A stretch of DNA of 64,000 nt from Francisella uliginis (GCF_001895265.1 NZ_CP016796.1:62001-126000); one strand, 5' to 3'. Numbered from the stretch's first letter, positions 17,461 to 26,566 are shown. Notes: generated by a model from the sequence alone, not told the origin. A program made the numbers and translations.

Positions 17461-18267
17461 ATGACAGATCTTTTTTCAGTTAATGGAGGATTGTCTTTTC
17501 CTATTTCATTAAGAGAATTTGGGACTCAAGATAAGGGAGTGTCTCCTAAAGGTGCACAGGATCAATTAAGCTTTATTACGGCTTATAATTTATTGAAAAA
17601 GCCTAATAGTTTTCAAGCAATAGAAATGATTTATCCATCTAAAATAAAAGCCAATAGAGACCTGCTAATGGTTATATGTGGAGCCTCTTATGAAAGAACA
17701 GAAACTGACTCACAAAATATTCCATATAATCGAGTTTGTAAGCTTAGTAAGGATGAGAATTTAGAGTTTAAAGGTACAAAAAAAGGCTTTAGAACAATTG
17801 TTTTAGCTATAGCATTTGAGCCAGATTTACAGCAACTGATTGGTAGTAAAAGGTCTGAAAAATTAGATGAATTTGTAAATCTTAATTATCAGAATAATTT
17901 CATAAGAGTAATAAAGGGGCCAGAGTATTTTATTTTAAAAGATAACGCTTTTTTTGAGCAGTCATGGGAGATTTCACCAAACTCTAGTCAAATGGGACTA
18001 CCTTTAAATGGGACAAACTTAGATACACAGAAAGTTGAAATGATATCTCAGCCTGTCTCTGATGGAACAGTGCAACTATCTCCAGGAGGACCTATAGTCT
18101 TAATGAGGCATCGCCAAACCGTAGGAGGCTATCCTAGAGTTGTAAATGTTATTGAGCCAGATATAAGTAAGCTTGCGCAATTTGCTCCGGGGACTAAGTT
18201 TAGGTTTAAACTTGTTGAGCCTAATGAAGCCTTTGATATTATGAATGATCTAAAGAAAATGATTTAA
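17461..18267 (+). CDS. pxpC: 5-oxoprolinase subunit PxpC (KipA family)
   Basis: This 268-residue member of the KipA/allophanate hydrolase subunit 2 family shows REFGTQDKGVSPKGAQDQLSF near the N-terminus, ANRDLLMVICGA, and the C-terminal SPNSSQMGLPLNG and SPGGPIVLMRHRQTVGGYPR blocks. It is shorter than the usual 300-plus residues, mainly through small deletions in the middle; conserved blocks are intact. Together with PxpA and PxpB it recycles 5-oxoproline, formed spontaneously from glutamine or from glutathione breakdown. Confidence 0.88.
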   Translation: MTDLFSVNGGLSFPISLREFGTQDKGVSPKGAQDQLSFITAYNLLKKPNSFQAIEMIYPSKIKANRDLLMVICGASYERTETDSQNIPYNRVCKLSKDENLEFKGTKKGFRTIVLAIAFEPDLQQLIGSKRSEKLDEFVNLNYQNNFIRVIKGPEYFILKDNAFFEQSWEISPNSSQMGLPLNGTNLDTQKVEMISQPVSDGTVQLSPGGPIVLMRHRQTVGGYPRVVNVIEPDISKLAQFAPGTKFRFKLVEPNEAFDIMNDLKKMI

Positions 18268-18292
18268 ATTTTCTATATAAGGGCTTTTAAAG

Positions 18293-18658
18293 ATGTTAAA
18301 TAAACCTAAATTTACTCTTTTTAATAATACAAAGTATGCACTTAGTGGTTTATCAGATATTTTCAGAAATGAAAAATCATTTAGGTTACAACTTTTATTA
18401 TTTGTAGTTTTGACTATCTTTATTTGGATACTTCCTTTAAGTATAAACTCTAAATTTGTTCTTCAACTAGTATCATTTTTGCCAGTATTTTCAGAGATTA
18501 TAAATAGCGCTATAGAAAGAGTGGTTGATTTGATAACAAAGGATTATCATGAGTTAGCAAAGAAAGCTAAAGATGCTGGCTCAGCATTAGTTTTTGTATC
18601 TTTTACTATAGAGTTTATAATATGGGTTGTAACTCTTTATATGAATTTTATTTATTAG
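18293..18658 (+). CDS. dgkA: Diacylglycerol kinase
   Basis: This 121-residue integral membrane kinase recycles diacylglycerol released in lipid head-group transfer. It has three transmembrane helices and the active-site signature EIINSAIERVVDLITKDYHE followed by AKKAKDAGSALV. AAGGG lies shortly before the ATG. Length is typical. A weak hairpin with a T-run downstream (18734-18757) is a candidate terminator for the pxp-dgkA transcript. Confidence 0.95.
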   Translation: MLNKPKFTLFNNTKYALSGLSDIFRNEKSFRLQLLLFVVLTIFIWILPLSINSKFVLQLVSFLPVFSEIINSAIERVVDLITKDYHELAKKAKDAGSALVFVSFTIEFIIWVVTLYMNFIY

Positions 18659-18733
18659 TGAATATAAGAGCTTAAATTCTTAACATAAAAAATACTCTTT
18701 CAATTTTTAAGAGAGTAGTTTAAACTATATTCT

Positions 18734-18757
18734 CTCTTTTCTTAAAAAAGAGTTTTT
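18734..18757 (+). terminator. Candidate rho-independent terminator after dgkA
   Basis: CTCTTTT (18734-18740) pairs with AAAAGAG (18746-18752) around a five-base loop and is followed by TTTTT. The stem is AT-rich, so termination strength would be modest. The rest of the 255-bp gap before the DUF47 gene is AT-rich and holds only a promoter. Confidence 0.4.
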
Positions 18758-18840
18758 CTCACTAAAAAGCACAATATAATATATTAGTTTTGCTACTAAA
18801 ACAATAAAAATAATAATATAAAAAAAATAATAATTTCTTG

Positions 18841-18868
18841 TTGTCTTTGCTTATTTCTTTGTTATAAA
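18841..18868 (+). promoter_or_regulatory. Candidate promoter of the DUF47-PiT genes
   Basis: TTGTCT (18841-18846) and TATAAA (18863-18868) are 16 bp apart. The start codon is about 45 bp further on, behind a TTAGGAG ribosome binding site. No pho-box-like direct repeat was evident. Confidence 0.4.
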
Positions 18869-18913
18869 CTTTGAGTGTCAAATATGCAAAAACATAGTTA
18901 GGAGATTATATAA

Positions 18914-19570
18914 ATGTTGCGCAAACTGGTTAAGAGTCTGATCCCAAGTCAAGATAAGATATTTTTTGAGTTAATGATAGAGGCAACAGAAGCCGTTGAA
19001 GACTCAGCTAGAATTCTAGGCCAAATAGTTAAAGAAAAAGATAACCTAACTCTATCAGAGCTTTCTGAAGAGCTAAGGTTAACTAGAACAGTAACTGTTG
19101 AAGTTGCTAATAAGATGGATCATGAATTAGCGAGACATTTTGTTACACCAATTGATAGAGTTGAGTTACATAATGTAATAACTTTATTACTAAAGCTAAA
19201 TAAAAGAATTGTTAAGATACATAGGTATATGCAGATCCTGATGGAAGAGGAAAGAGGTGATGTAAATCTATACTTAGCAAACTGTGTTGAAACATTGCGT
19301 AAAATGACAAAAGTTTTAGATGATATGATGAAAGCTTTTGCAAAAGGCAATAAGAAAGATTTGAAAAACTTATATATTAGATTGACAGCTTTAGATGAAA
19401 ATGTTTTGGAAGACCTGGCTCATGCTCTTAAACGCTTCTCTCACTTTGAAGAGGGCGATGTAATATTTATAATGAAGGTTAAAGATATCTACAAAGCTAT
19501 TGAGAATGCTATTTCAACTTGTACTTCAATAGCTGAGTCAATAATGAGAATTCATGTCAAAGAAGTTTAA
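18914..19570 (+). CDS. DUF47 family (PhoU-like) protein, regulator of phosphate transporter
   Basis: This 218-residue all-helical cytoplasmic protein of the DUF47/TIGR00153 group is structurally related to PhoU. It begins MLRKLVKSLIPSQDKIFFEL, and the family's heptad-like acidic helices continue through TVEVANKMDHELARHFVTPIDRVE and the C-terminal KVKDIYKAIENAI. It is 15 bp upstream of the PiT gene, which is the canonical pairing. It probably modulates phosphate uptake. Confidence 0.9.
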   Translation: MLRKLVKSLIPSQDKIFFELMIEATEAVEDSARILGQIVKEKDNLTLSELSEELRLTRTVTVEVANKMDHELARHFVTPIDRVELHNVITLLLKLNKRIVKIHRYMQILMEEERGDVNLYLANCVETLRKMTKVLDDMMKAFAKGNKKDLKNLYIRLTALDENVLEDLAHALKRFSHFEEGDVIFIMKVKDIYKAIENAISTCTSIAESIMRIHVKEV

Positions 19571-19585
19571 AAAGGTATTTGCCAT

Positions 19586-20581
19586 ATGATTTCAATAGTT
19601 TTAGTCGCGATTATTATAGTTGCTTTATTTTTTGAGTTTACTAATGGTTTTCATGATGCGGCGAATGTAGTTGCAACACCAATTGCGACAAAGTCTTTGA
19701 CGCCTGGTCAAGCAATAGGCTTAGCAGCATTTTTTAATTTCTTAGGAGCTTTCTTTGGAACTGCAGTGGCTGCAACTATTTCAAAAGGTCTAGTAGATAC
19801 CAATGTTGTTACAGATATTGTATTAATTTCAGCTCTTTTAGGAGCTATTAGTTGGAACTTCTTTACCTGGAGTTTTGGTATTCCATCAAGTTCATCGCAT
19901 GCTCTAATAGGTTCATTAGTTGGAGCTGTGATTATCGGAGCTAGTTATCAAGATGTTAACTATATGACTGTTGTTAATAAGGTTTTGATTCCTATGGTTA
20001 GTTCGCCAATAATGGCCTTTTTCTTAGCGCTAATTATTTGTATAGTTCTACTGAATATTTTTATCAGATTAAGTGGTGTTAGAAGGACAAATAAATATAT
20101 AAGAGAGATGCAGGTTGTATCTACTAGTTTACTTTCTTTTTCTCATGGCTCAAATGATGCCCAAAAAACAATGTCAATAATTACGTTAGCTTTGTTAAGT
20201 GCAGGACTAGTAAGTACTACTGAAGTACCTACTTGGGTAATTATATTATGTGGTATTGCAATGGGGTTAGGTACTCTTTCAGGAGGAAAGAAGATAATAA
20301 AGACCTTAAGTGCTAAACTATCTAAGCTGGAGCCGGTAAATGCTGTATCTGCCGAGTTAAGCTCAGGTGCTTTGGTTCTAGCAGCTTCTCATATAGGTTT
20401 ACCTGTTAGTACAACTCAAGTAGCATCAGGTTCAATAATGGGTGCTGGTTATGCTGATTCTGGTGTTAACTGGAAAGTTGTTAGAAAAATGGCTATAGCA
20501 TGGATTTTAACTATTCCGGCATGTATAGCTGTTACTAGTGTTATTTATATAATATTATTTAATATATTTGGTACTTTCTAA
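19586..20581 (+). CDS. Low-affinity inorganic phosphate transporter (PiT family)
   Basis: This 331-residue membrane carrier has the inverted PiT repeats. N-terminal TNGFHDAANVVATPIATKSLTP and C-terminal SFSHGSNDAQKTMSIITLAL carry the GxNDxxxxxP-like signatures, and SSSHALIGSLVGA and VSTTQVASGSIMGAG are the paired Ser-rich reentrant motifs. About ten helices are expected, shorter than E. coli PitA (499) and typical for the compact PiT group. It pairs with the DUF47 gene. It mediates metal-phosphate:H+ symport by family. Confidence 0.93.
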   Translation: MISIVLVAIIIVALFFEFTNGFHDAANVVATPIATKSLTPGQAIGLAAFFNFLGAFFGTAVAATISKGLVDTNVVTDIVLISALLGAISWNFFTWSFGIPSSSSHALIGSLVGAVIIGASYQDVNYMTVVNKVLIPMVSSPIMAFFLALIICIVLLNIFIRLSGVRRTNKYIREMQVVSTSLLSFSHGSNDAQKTMSIITLALLSAGLVSTTEVPTWVIILCGIAMGLGTLSGGKKIIKTLSAKLSKLEPVNAVSAELSSGALVLAASHIGLPVSTTQVASGSIMGAGYADSGVNWKVVRKMAIAWILTIPACIAVTSVIYIILFNIFGTF

Positions 20582-20664
20582 GAAGAGCTTTATATAATTA
20601 TTTTTCCTTTTATTTCTAAAAATCATTATAATCATAGATTATTTAATAATTATTACTTAGTTGC

Positions 20665-21180
20665 ATGCATACAAAGCTTAATCGGTTAATGGTTTACATA
20701 CATTGGCTTACTGTTATTTTGATATTTCTAGCTTTTATATCTATTGAGTTTAGAAGTACTTTTGGCAAACATACACTATTTCATGATGCTATGAAGAGCT
20801 CTCATTTATATATAGGATTTTTAGTTTTATTTTTAACTATCTTAAGACTTGTGATTAGAAAATTTGTAACGTTTCCAATTATAGGCCAAAGGTTGTACTA
20901 TAATTCTTTTAGAAGTATTGCTTCAAAGCTTGTTCATGTATTTTTGTATGTGTGGTTAATATTGATGCCTATTTTAGGCTGGTGTTTGATTAGTGCAAAA
21001 GGAACTTATGTAATTCCTTTTGGCTTACCTTCAATTCTTGATGTGATGCCAAGAGCAGATGTTATCGAAATTAAAGAACTACATGAATATTTTGCCTATA
21101 TTGGCTTAGCTATTATATTTATTCATGCTAGTGTAGCTACTATCGAAAGCTTAATAGTAAATAGAGTTTTAAAGAAGTAG
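20665..21180 (+). CDS. Cytochrome b561 family protein
   Basis: This 171-residue protein has four predicted transmembrane helices with heme-ligand histidines: His13 in the VYIHW start, SSHLYIGFL, LVHVFLYVW, and the last-helix FIHASVA. This matches the bacterial b561 (YodB/CybB) family, which passes electrons between quinol and acceptors in the inner membrane. It has a 63-bp AT-rich gap to the PiT gene and ends 7 bp from the convergent LysR-type gene. Confidence 0.88.
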   Translation: MHTKLNRLMVYIHWLTVILIFLAFISIEFRSTFGKHTLFHDAMKSSHLYIGFLVLFLTILRLVIRKFVTFPIIGQRLYYNSFRSIASKLVHVFLYVWLILMPILGWCLISAKGTYVIPFGLPSILDVMPRADVIEIKELHEYFAYIGLAIIFIHASVATIESLIVNRVLKK

Positions 21181-21187
21181 TTTTTGG

Positions 21188-22150
21188 TTATGTATATATA
21201 TATTTGCGTCTTATTTTATCAATACCAGCCCTAACGATATTTATCAACTCATCTTTATATTTTGAGTGTTTATATACTAATACTAGATGTGGTTCTAGAG
21301 GAAACTCAACTTCAACTCCCTCTATTTTTGCCATATGTTCGTAGTCTCTTAGTACGGCATCATGATAGAATTTAGGCATAAAGCCAATTACATTTTTACT
21401 TTTAAGTAGGTTTGCTTTTTGTATTTCATTATCAACTGTATATTTAACATTATCTAAATTAAATTTATAAGTTTCTGAACCATGCTTAAACTCGGTAACT
21501 CCTAAAGAAAAGTCATATCTATTAAAAACGATAGGTGCTTCCATAATCTTTTGAGGATTGTTATGCATATCTTTGATAAGTTCTTTATTACCATATATGT
21601 GAGCAGGTAATTTTATAGCTTCTACTGATGAGCAAACTATCCAATCATCTAAGTCTAAAAACTCGAGATGTTTATTAAAAATTTGAATAACACTATATGA
21701 ATCAAACTGATATTGACTACCATTTAGGTTATCAATTTGATAACTATCTAAAGCAAAGTTAAAAGATTCTTCATTGATCTCTTGGATTTGTGGAAGTACT
21801 AAATCAATAACAATCTTTAGAAATAATGGAGCTCCAAGAATCTTTATTGATTTGCGCTCTCTAAAGCCACTTTGCTTTACATTTTGGATAGTATCTTCTA
21901 GATCTTTAAAAGTCTTATTACAAGAGTGGTAGTATTTCATACCATCAGTTGTTGGTGAGATACGGTTTTGTATGTTCATAATAAGCTTTATATCAAGAAA
22001 CCTTTCTAAATTTTCAATTTTATTTTTTATAGTGTTAAGCTCAACACCATAATATTTTTTGACTGAACTATACGAGCCTAGTTCAACTAATTTTAGGAAG
22101 TAGCGAGTTGCTTCAATAATATCTTTGCTGAGTACGCCCATATCTATCAT
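21188..22150 (-). CDS. Divergent LysR-type transcriptional regulator
   Basis: This 320-residue protein has an N-terminal winged helix-turn-helix (ATRYFLKLVELGSYSSVKKYYGVELNTIKNKIENLERFL) that fits the LysR pattern loosely, and a C-terminal effector domain of about 230 residues. The first residues allow two starts: ATG 22150 or ATG 22141. A perfect 16-bp AT palindrome (22152-22167) touches the start and may be its own operator. No neighbour is divergent within 60 bp except the co-directional nitroreductase, so the target is not obvious. Confidence 0.75.
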   Translation of the reverse strand: MIDMGVLSKDIIEATRYFLKLVELGSYSSVKKYYGVELNTIKNKIENLERFLDIKLIMNIQNRISPTTDGMKYYHSCNKTFKDLEDTIQNVKQSGFRERKSIKILGAPLFLKIVIDLVLPQIQEINEESFNFALDSYQIDNLNGSQYQFDSYSVIQIFNKHLEFLDLDDWIVCSSVEAIKLPAHIYGNKELIKDMHNNPQKIMEAPIVFNRYDFSLGVTEFKHGSETYKFNLDNVKYTVDNEIQKANLLKSKNVIGFMPKFYHDAVLRDYEHMAKIEGVEVEFPLEPHLVLVYKHSKYKDELINIVRAGIDKIRRKYIYT

Positions 22151-22210
22151 TAAATTAAATTTAATTTTAATGTTTTAATAATAGCATCATATTGAAGTTT
22201 ACTAAAGAGA

Positions 22211-22876
22211 TTAGAAAAAACTGATAAGGTTTTTAATACTTTGTCTTTCTGTACGGTAGTTGTTTACAGCTGCTGAGGTATTTTCATAACCTATGGCTAT
22301 TCCACATATTAGTGTACAGTCATCAAAGCCAGTTAGTTCTTTTTTAACAATATCAGGATAATGTCCTAGTGATGCTTGTGGGCATGTTGCAAGTCCTAAA
22401 TCTGTAGCGGCAAGTAAGATAGATTGTACTAGCATGCCACAGTCCATATAACTACTAATACTGTCAGTAGGATATTTAAATATAAAAATAGCTGATGGAG
22501 AATCGAAGGAGATGTAGTTTTTTTTCCATTGTTTGATACGTTTCTCTTTATCTTCTCGAGAGATATTTAATGCAGTATATAGATCGTGACCACACTTAAT
22601 AGCTCTTTCTTTTAATTCACCCTCTAAGGGGGTATCACCATCATAATTATATTCCATCCTTGGTTTTTCACCATTTTCACAAGCGTTTAGAATTTTATTC
22701 ATTAGATCTATTTTCTTTTGACCACTAACTACAGCAATTTTCCATGGTTGAGTATTTTTACTTGAAGGTGTCCATTTTGCAGCCTCGAAAAGTTTTTCAA
22801 AGATATCTTGAGGAATTTGCTTAGACAAAAAATCTCTAACACATTTACGATTTTTTAATGCATCTAAAGTTTGCAT
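22211..22876 (-). CDS. Nitroreductase family NAD(P)H-dependent flavoprotein
   Basis: This 221-residue FMN enzyme has RKCVRDFLSKQIPQD at the N-terminus (FMN-phosphate Arg), WTPSSKNTQPWKIAVV (flavin-contacting Ser-Lys-Asn-x-Gln-Pro-Trp) and CGMLVQSILLAATDLGLATC in the dimer helix. It reduces quinones or nitro compounds; the physiological substrate is unknown. It lies 60 bp upstream of the LysR-type gene on the same strand and is divergent from fumC, so the 128-bp gap carries both promoters. Confidence 0.88.
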   Translation of the reverse strand: MQTLDALKNRKCVRDFLSKQIPQDIFEKLFEAAKWTPSSKNTQPWKIAVVSGQKKIDLMNKILNACENGEKPRMEYNYDGDTPLEGELKERAIKCGHDLYTALNISREDKEKRIKQWKKNYISFDSPSAIFIFKYPTDSISSYMDCGMLVQSILLAATDLGLATCPQASLGHYPDIVKKELTGFDDCTLICGIAIGYENTSAAVNNYRTERQSIKNLISFF

Positions 22877-23004
22877 GATCTATCCTTTTGAGAGTTTTTT
22901 AATAGTATTTAATTTTAACTAGAAGGTACTTAAAAATATATAGTTCTTCTGAGCACAGCATAAAAATGTTAAATTTGATATATATGTGTATAGGGGAGTA
23001 AGAG

Positions 23005-24375
23005 ATGCGAGTAGAAACTGATAGTTTAGGAGATATTAAAGTTGAGAATAATAAGTATTGGGGTGCTCAAACCCAAAGATCATTAAAATATTTCTCAATT
23101 GGCAATGATAAGATGCCATTAGAAGTAGTTAGAGCTATGGCTATTATTAAGAAAGCCTCTGCTATTACAAATCATAAACTAGGTATACTATCAGAGCAAA
23201 AGAGTGGCCTGATCATTAGGGCATCTGACGAAGTATTAGAAGGTAAGTTAGATGATAACTTTCCATTATATGTTTGGATGACAGGTAGCGGTACTCAGTT
23301 AAATATGAATGTTAATGAGGTCATAGCTAACAGAGCAAATGAGTTATATGGTAATAAAAAAGGAACTAAAAATCCTATTCATCCAAATGATGATGTTAAT
23401 AAGTCTCAATCTTCAAATGATAGCTTTCCAACAGCGATGAATATTGCTGCAGTAATAGCAGTTTCTCAGAAACTACTTCCAACAGTTAAATATATGAGGA
23501 GTCACTTACAGGACAAAGCGCAAGCTTGGATGGATATAACTAAAATTGGTAGAACCCATATGCAAGATGCTGTACCTATGAAGTTAGGTGAGGAATTTGG
23601 TGGTTATGCGGCATTGCTTGAGAAAAATATTAAACGCATAGAGCTAGCTTTGGGGGATGTCTATGAGTTGGCTTTAGGAGGTACAGCAGTTGGAACAGGA
23701 ATCAATGCACCACAAGGTTTCGCTAAACTTGTTGCCGAAAATATTGCCAAAATCACACAACAACCTTTTATTACAGCAGCTAATAAATTTGAAGTACAAG
23801 GGTCGCATGATGCTTTAGTCGCTTTAATGAGCACATTAAAAGTCTTAGCTAACTCTTTATTTAAAATTGCTAATGATATTCGTATCCTTAGTTGTGGACC
23901 TAGGGCAGGTTTGTTTGAGCTGATATTGCCTGAAAATGAGCCTGGATCATCCATTATGCCTGGTAAGGTCAATCCAACTCAGTGTGAAGCCATGGCTATG
24001 GTAGCAACTCAAGTTATGGGATTAGACGTAGCTGTTGCTATGGCAGGCTCAGCTGGATATTTAGAGATGAATGTGTATAAACCATTAATAATATTTAACA
24101 TTATACAGTCAGTTCAGATGTTATCAGATAGTATGCTTAATTTTTCAGATTACTTGATTAAAGGAATGATACCTAATAAGAAAAAAATAAATTATTATCT
24201 ACATAATTCTTTAATGCTAGTGACAGCTATTGCCCCTTTTATAGGTTATGACAAAGCATCAGAACTAGCACACTATGCTTATCAAGAAGATATTTCTCTA
24301 AAAGAAGCAAATAAACAGCTAAAATTCTTATCTCAAGAGAAGTTTGATGAGCTAATAGATGATAGTATAAAATAG
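23005..24375 (+). CDS. fumC: Class II fumarate hydratase
   Basis: This 456-residue cytoplasmic enzyme of the aspartase/fumarase superfamily interconverts fumarate and malate. Signatures include WGAQTQRSLKYF, GSGTQLNMNVNEVIANRA, the region with KIGRTHMQDAVP, and the catalytic SS-loop GSSIMPGKVN at residues 314-323. The Thr-His-x-x-Asp block (THMQD) and length support fumarase over aspartase. A GGGGAG site 7 bp ahead fixes the start. Confidence 0.93.
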   Translation: MRVETDSLGDIKVENNKYWGAQTQRSLKYFSIGNDKMPLEVVRAMAIIKKASAITNHKLGILSEQKSGLIIRASDEVLEGKLDDNFPLYVWMTGSGTQLNMNVNEVIANRANELYGNKKGTKNPIHPNDDVNKSQSSNDSFPTAMNIAAVIAVSQKLLPTVKYMRSHLQDKAQAWMDITKIGRTHMQDAVPMKLGEEFGGYAALLEKNIKRIELALGDVYELALGGTAVGTGINAPQGFAKLVAENIAKITQQPFITAANKFEVQGSHDALVALMSTLKVLANSLFKIANDIRILSCGPRAGLFELILPENEPGSSIMPGKVNPTQCEAMAMVATQVMGLDVAVAMAGSAGYLEMNVYKPLIIFNIIQSVQMLSDSMLNFSDYLIKGMIPNKKKINYYLHNSLMLVTAIAPFIGYDKASELAHYAYQEDISLKEANKQLKFLSQEKFDELIDDSIK

Positions 24376-24396
24376 TTGTTTTTTTGTGTTTTTATA

Positions 24397-24425
24397 TTGA
24401 CAAGGTTTTACTCTCTTTGTATTAT
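24397..24425 (+). promoter_or_regulatory. Consensus sigma70 promoter of the 40-residue ORF
   Basis: TTGACA (24397-24402), a 17-bp spacer and TATTAT (24420-24425) form one of the best promoters in the window. Transcription should begin near 24431-24433, right at a stem-loop, giving a leader of about 60 nt. Confidence 0.65.
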
Positions 24426-24429
24426 TTAT

Positions 24430-24447
24430 CTTTCCTCTTCTGGAAAG
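24430..24447 (+). other. 5'-terminal mRNA stem-loop
   Basis: CTTTCC (24430-24435) and GGAAAG (24442-24447) form a perfect 6-bp stem with a TCTTCT loop. It falls at the predicted transcription start, where a 5' hairpin protects an mRNA from 5'-end-dependent decay (known principle, inferred here). Confidence 0.4.
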
Positions 24448-24491
24448 TTGGATAAGATGTTGGTTTTAAAAAAATTAAAGGGAGGGTAAAT

Positions 24492-24614
24492 ATGCGTTTA
24501 ACTCAACAATTATTTACAAAAAGAATTTCTTTAGTTCGATCTTTATCTAAGAAAACACAAGGTTTAAAATGCTTAGTAAAGACTCAAGCTAAGGAAACTA
24601 AAATAAAAAAATGA
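24492..24614 (+). CDS. Small very basic protein (40 residues), unknown function
   Basis: ATG at 24492 and TGA at 24612-24614 enclose 40 codons encoding MRLTQQLFTKRISLVRSL and a Lys-rich tail. About a third of residues are Lys or Arg, there are only two acidic residues at most, and one Cys. A strong GGGAGG ribosome binding site lies 5-10 bp upstream and a consensus promoter precedes it, so expression is likely. The N-terminal half could form an amphipathic helix. I do not recognise a family. The DUF1275 gene starts 57 bp downstream. Confidence 0.6.
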   Translation: MRLTQQLFTKRISLVRSLSKKTQGLKCLVKTQAKETKIKK

Positions 24615-24671
24615 TTTTTATTATAAAGCCTATATAATATTTCTAAAACGCTAATAAAAAGGAGCTACATT

Positions 24672-25364
24672 GTGTTGACGAAAAAAATGGCTTTTACCTG
24701 TTTTATTACGGTTATATTAATTTTTAACTCTGGTTGGATTGATAGTGTAGTTTTGTATAACTCTTTTGGTGCCAGTGTGGCTGTAATGTCAGGTAACTTA
24801 AGAATTCTTGGGCATAGTATTGCTGGGTCTGATTGGCTCTTTGTATATAAAGTGGCTATTCTTGTCTTTGGCTTTGTTGTTGGTGCCGCTGTAAATGGCG
24901 TCATAATGAAGACTGATGCATATGTTATTTCAGAAGACCATACCAAGACTTTGGTTTTGCAGAGTGCTGTGATGTTAACTGGAACATTATTAATAGATAT
25001 TTTTAGTAATCATCGTGTGATTGATGATTTATTCTTAGCTGTTGCTATGGGTATGCAAAATAGTTTTACGACGATATTTTTCGGAGGCTTTGCTCGGACA
25101 ACCCATATGACAGGTACAGCAACAGATTTTGGTATTGAGATAGGGCGAGTTCTACGTGGCGATAGATCAAATGTTTGGAAGATACCTTTCTTTGCTACTT
25201 GTATGACAATGTTTGTTATAGGAAATGCTGTTGGCTTTGCTTGGGTAAGAATATCAGGCGAGCACTTCACTTTGATGTTATTCCCTTCAGTTATTCTACC
25301 AATATTTGTAGGTATTGTGATTTTAATAACCTACAATATGAAAATTAAGAACCATAGTCTTTAG
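24672..25364 (+). CDS. DUF1275 (YoaK-like) membrane protein
   Basis: This 230-residue protein has six or so hydrophobic segments. Family features are NSGWIDSVVLYNSFGA near the N-terminus, the MSGNL motif, and AMGMQNSF followed by ARTTHMTGTATDFGIEIGR. The start is taken as GTG at 24672 because AAAGGAG sits 7 bp ahead; the next ATG would remove the leading residues. The function of the family is not established; transport has been proposed. The stop codon overlaps that of the convergent permease by four bases. Confidence 0.85.
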   Translation: MLTKKMAFTCFITVILIFNSGWIDSVVLYNSFGASVAVMSGNLRILGHSIAGSDWLFVYKVAILVFGFVVGAAVNGVIMKTDAYVISEDHTKTLVLQSAVMLTGTLLIDIFSNHRVIDDLFLAVAMGMQNSFTTIFFGGFARTTHMTGTATDFGIEIGRVLRGDRSNVWKIPFFATCMTMFVIGNAVGFAWVRISGEHFTLMLFPSVILPIFVGIVILITYNMKIKNHSL

Positions 25365-26566
25365 TTTAACGTAGGTAGTAATTCAAAAGAGCTGAAAACT
25401 TGTAAAGAAATTATAATAATTGCGATAGCTACTACGACTATAGTTATAGTAGATGTACTAAAAAAATCTTTTTTCTTACGGTAGTTAATTACCCAAAGCA
25501 TCATTACAGGTAGAGCAACTTGCAACACAGCAACAAAAATACTTGCGTAGCCTAATGCTGATTTGAAACCATCAGGATATATGACTGCATATAGGTATGC
25601 TGGTAAAAAAGTAATTACAAAAGCAAGAACCTTATGTTTATGTAAATTTTTTGAGATTTTATATGTACTACGGTTAAAATCAAATAATCCTAATGCCACA
25701 CCTAAAAAAGAAGTTGCTAAAGCAAAAAAGCCAAAAAAGAATGATATTGTGGAAATGTAACTTGATGTTCCTTTAAAGTGAGTAACTATTACAGATGTTA
25801 TCTCGCCAGATTCTTTACCTAAGATTCCTGTTGGCGTTGCTACAGGTAGCGATCCAAGAGTTGCAAAGATCCAAAGTAAATATATTACTAAAGGTACTGA
25901 ACTACCTAATATAATTGCCTGGCGTAGAGAACTTCTATTTGAACCGACGTATGTTCTAAGTGTTGGAACAATGTGATGAAAGCCAAAAGAAGTTAAAAGG
26001 ATTGGGAATGCTGCCCAAATAAAATTTGGATTTTTAATTTGATATGTTAAGTGATCAGTTGAAACGTGAGGAACTAACACCGCAATTAATAAAAAGAATG
26101 CTAGAAGCTTACCTGTCAACATGAGTTTGTTGACATGATCAACCACTCTGGTGCTAATATAGATAAATACCCCAAGTATTAATATAAAAATAATGCCAGT
26201 AAATTTCTCAGATAGATTAATATTTAAGCTATCTAATGTTGTAGATAATAAAGCTCCTCCGCCAACTGTATAGGCAGCAACAAGAGAGTAAAGTAGTAGA
26301 ACATAACAAACCCAGACTATTCCAACACCAATAGGGCCAAGCGTTTTACTTGTCATCTCTATGAAGTTTGAGCCATCATCCATTTTTAAGTTTACTTCTG
26401 CTAGAACTAAAGCTGTAAATGTCATTAAAGCCCAAATACTAATAATTAATACAGAACCAATAAAAAAACCACAGCTAGCGACGGTCGCTGGAATAGCTAA
26501 CATTCCAGCTCCGATACAGGTGCCAGAGATAATCATTGCGGCACCAAATTTCCTTGATAAAATCAT
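25361..26566 (-). CDS. Aromatic amino acid permease (HAAAP family, TyrP/Mtr-like)
   Basis: This 401-residue carrier has 11 likely transmembrane helices. The HAAAP hallmark GAAMIISGTCIGAGMLAIP is at the N-terminus, followed by YSLVAAYTVGGGALL and TSFGFHHIVPTLRTYVG. These match tyrosine or tryptophan:H+ symporters. It is a monocistronic-looking gene, convergent with the DUF1275 gene and divergent from rsmG. The exact aromatic substrate cannot be assigned. Confidence 0.9.
   Translation of the reverse strand: MILSRKFGAAMIISGTCIGAGMLAIPATVASCGFFIGSVLIISIWALMTFTALVLAEVNLKMDDGSNFIEMTSKTLGPIGVGIVWVCYVLLLYSLVAAYTVGGGALLSTTLDSLNINLSEKFTGIIFILILGVFIYISTRVVDHVNKLMLTGKLLAFFLLIAVLVPHVSTDHLTYQIKNPNFIWAAFPILLTSFGFHHIVPTLRTYVGSNRSSLRQAIILGSSVPLVIYLLWIFATLGSLPVATPTGILGKESGEITSVIVTHFKGTSSYISTISFFFGFFALATSFLGVALGLFDFNRSTYKISKNLHKHKVLAFVITFLPAYLYAVIYPDGFKSALGYASIFVAVLQVALPVMMLWVINYRKKKDFFSTSTITIVVVAIAIIIISLQVFSSFELLPTLN

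Noticed and set aside
23661-23972. 103-codon antisense frame inside fumC
   Set aside because: It is a shadow of a conserved enzyme gene and has no ribosome binding site or protein-like features.
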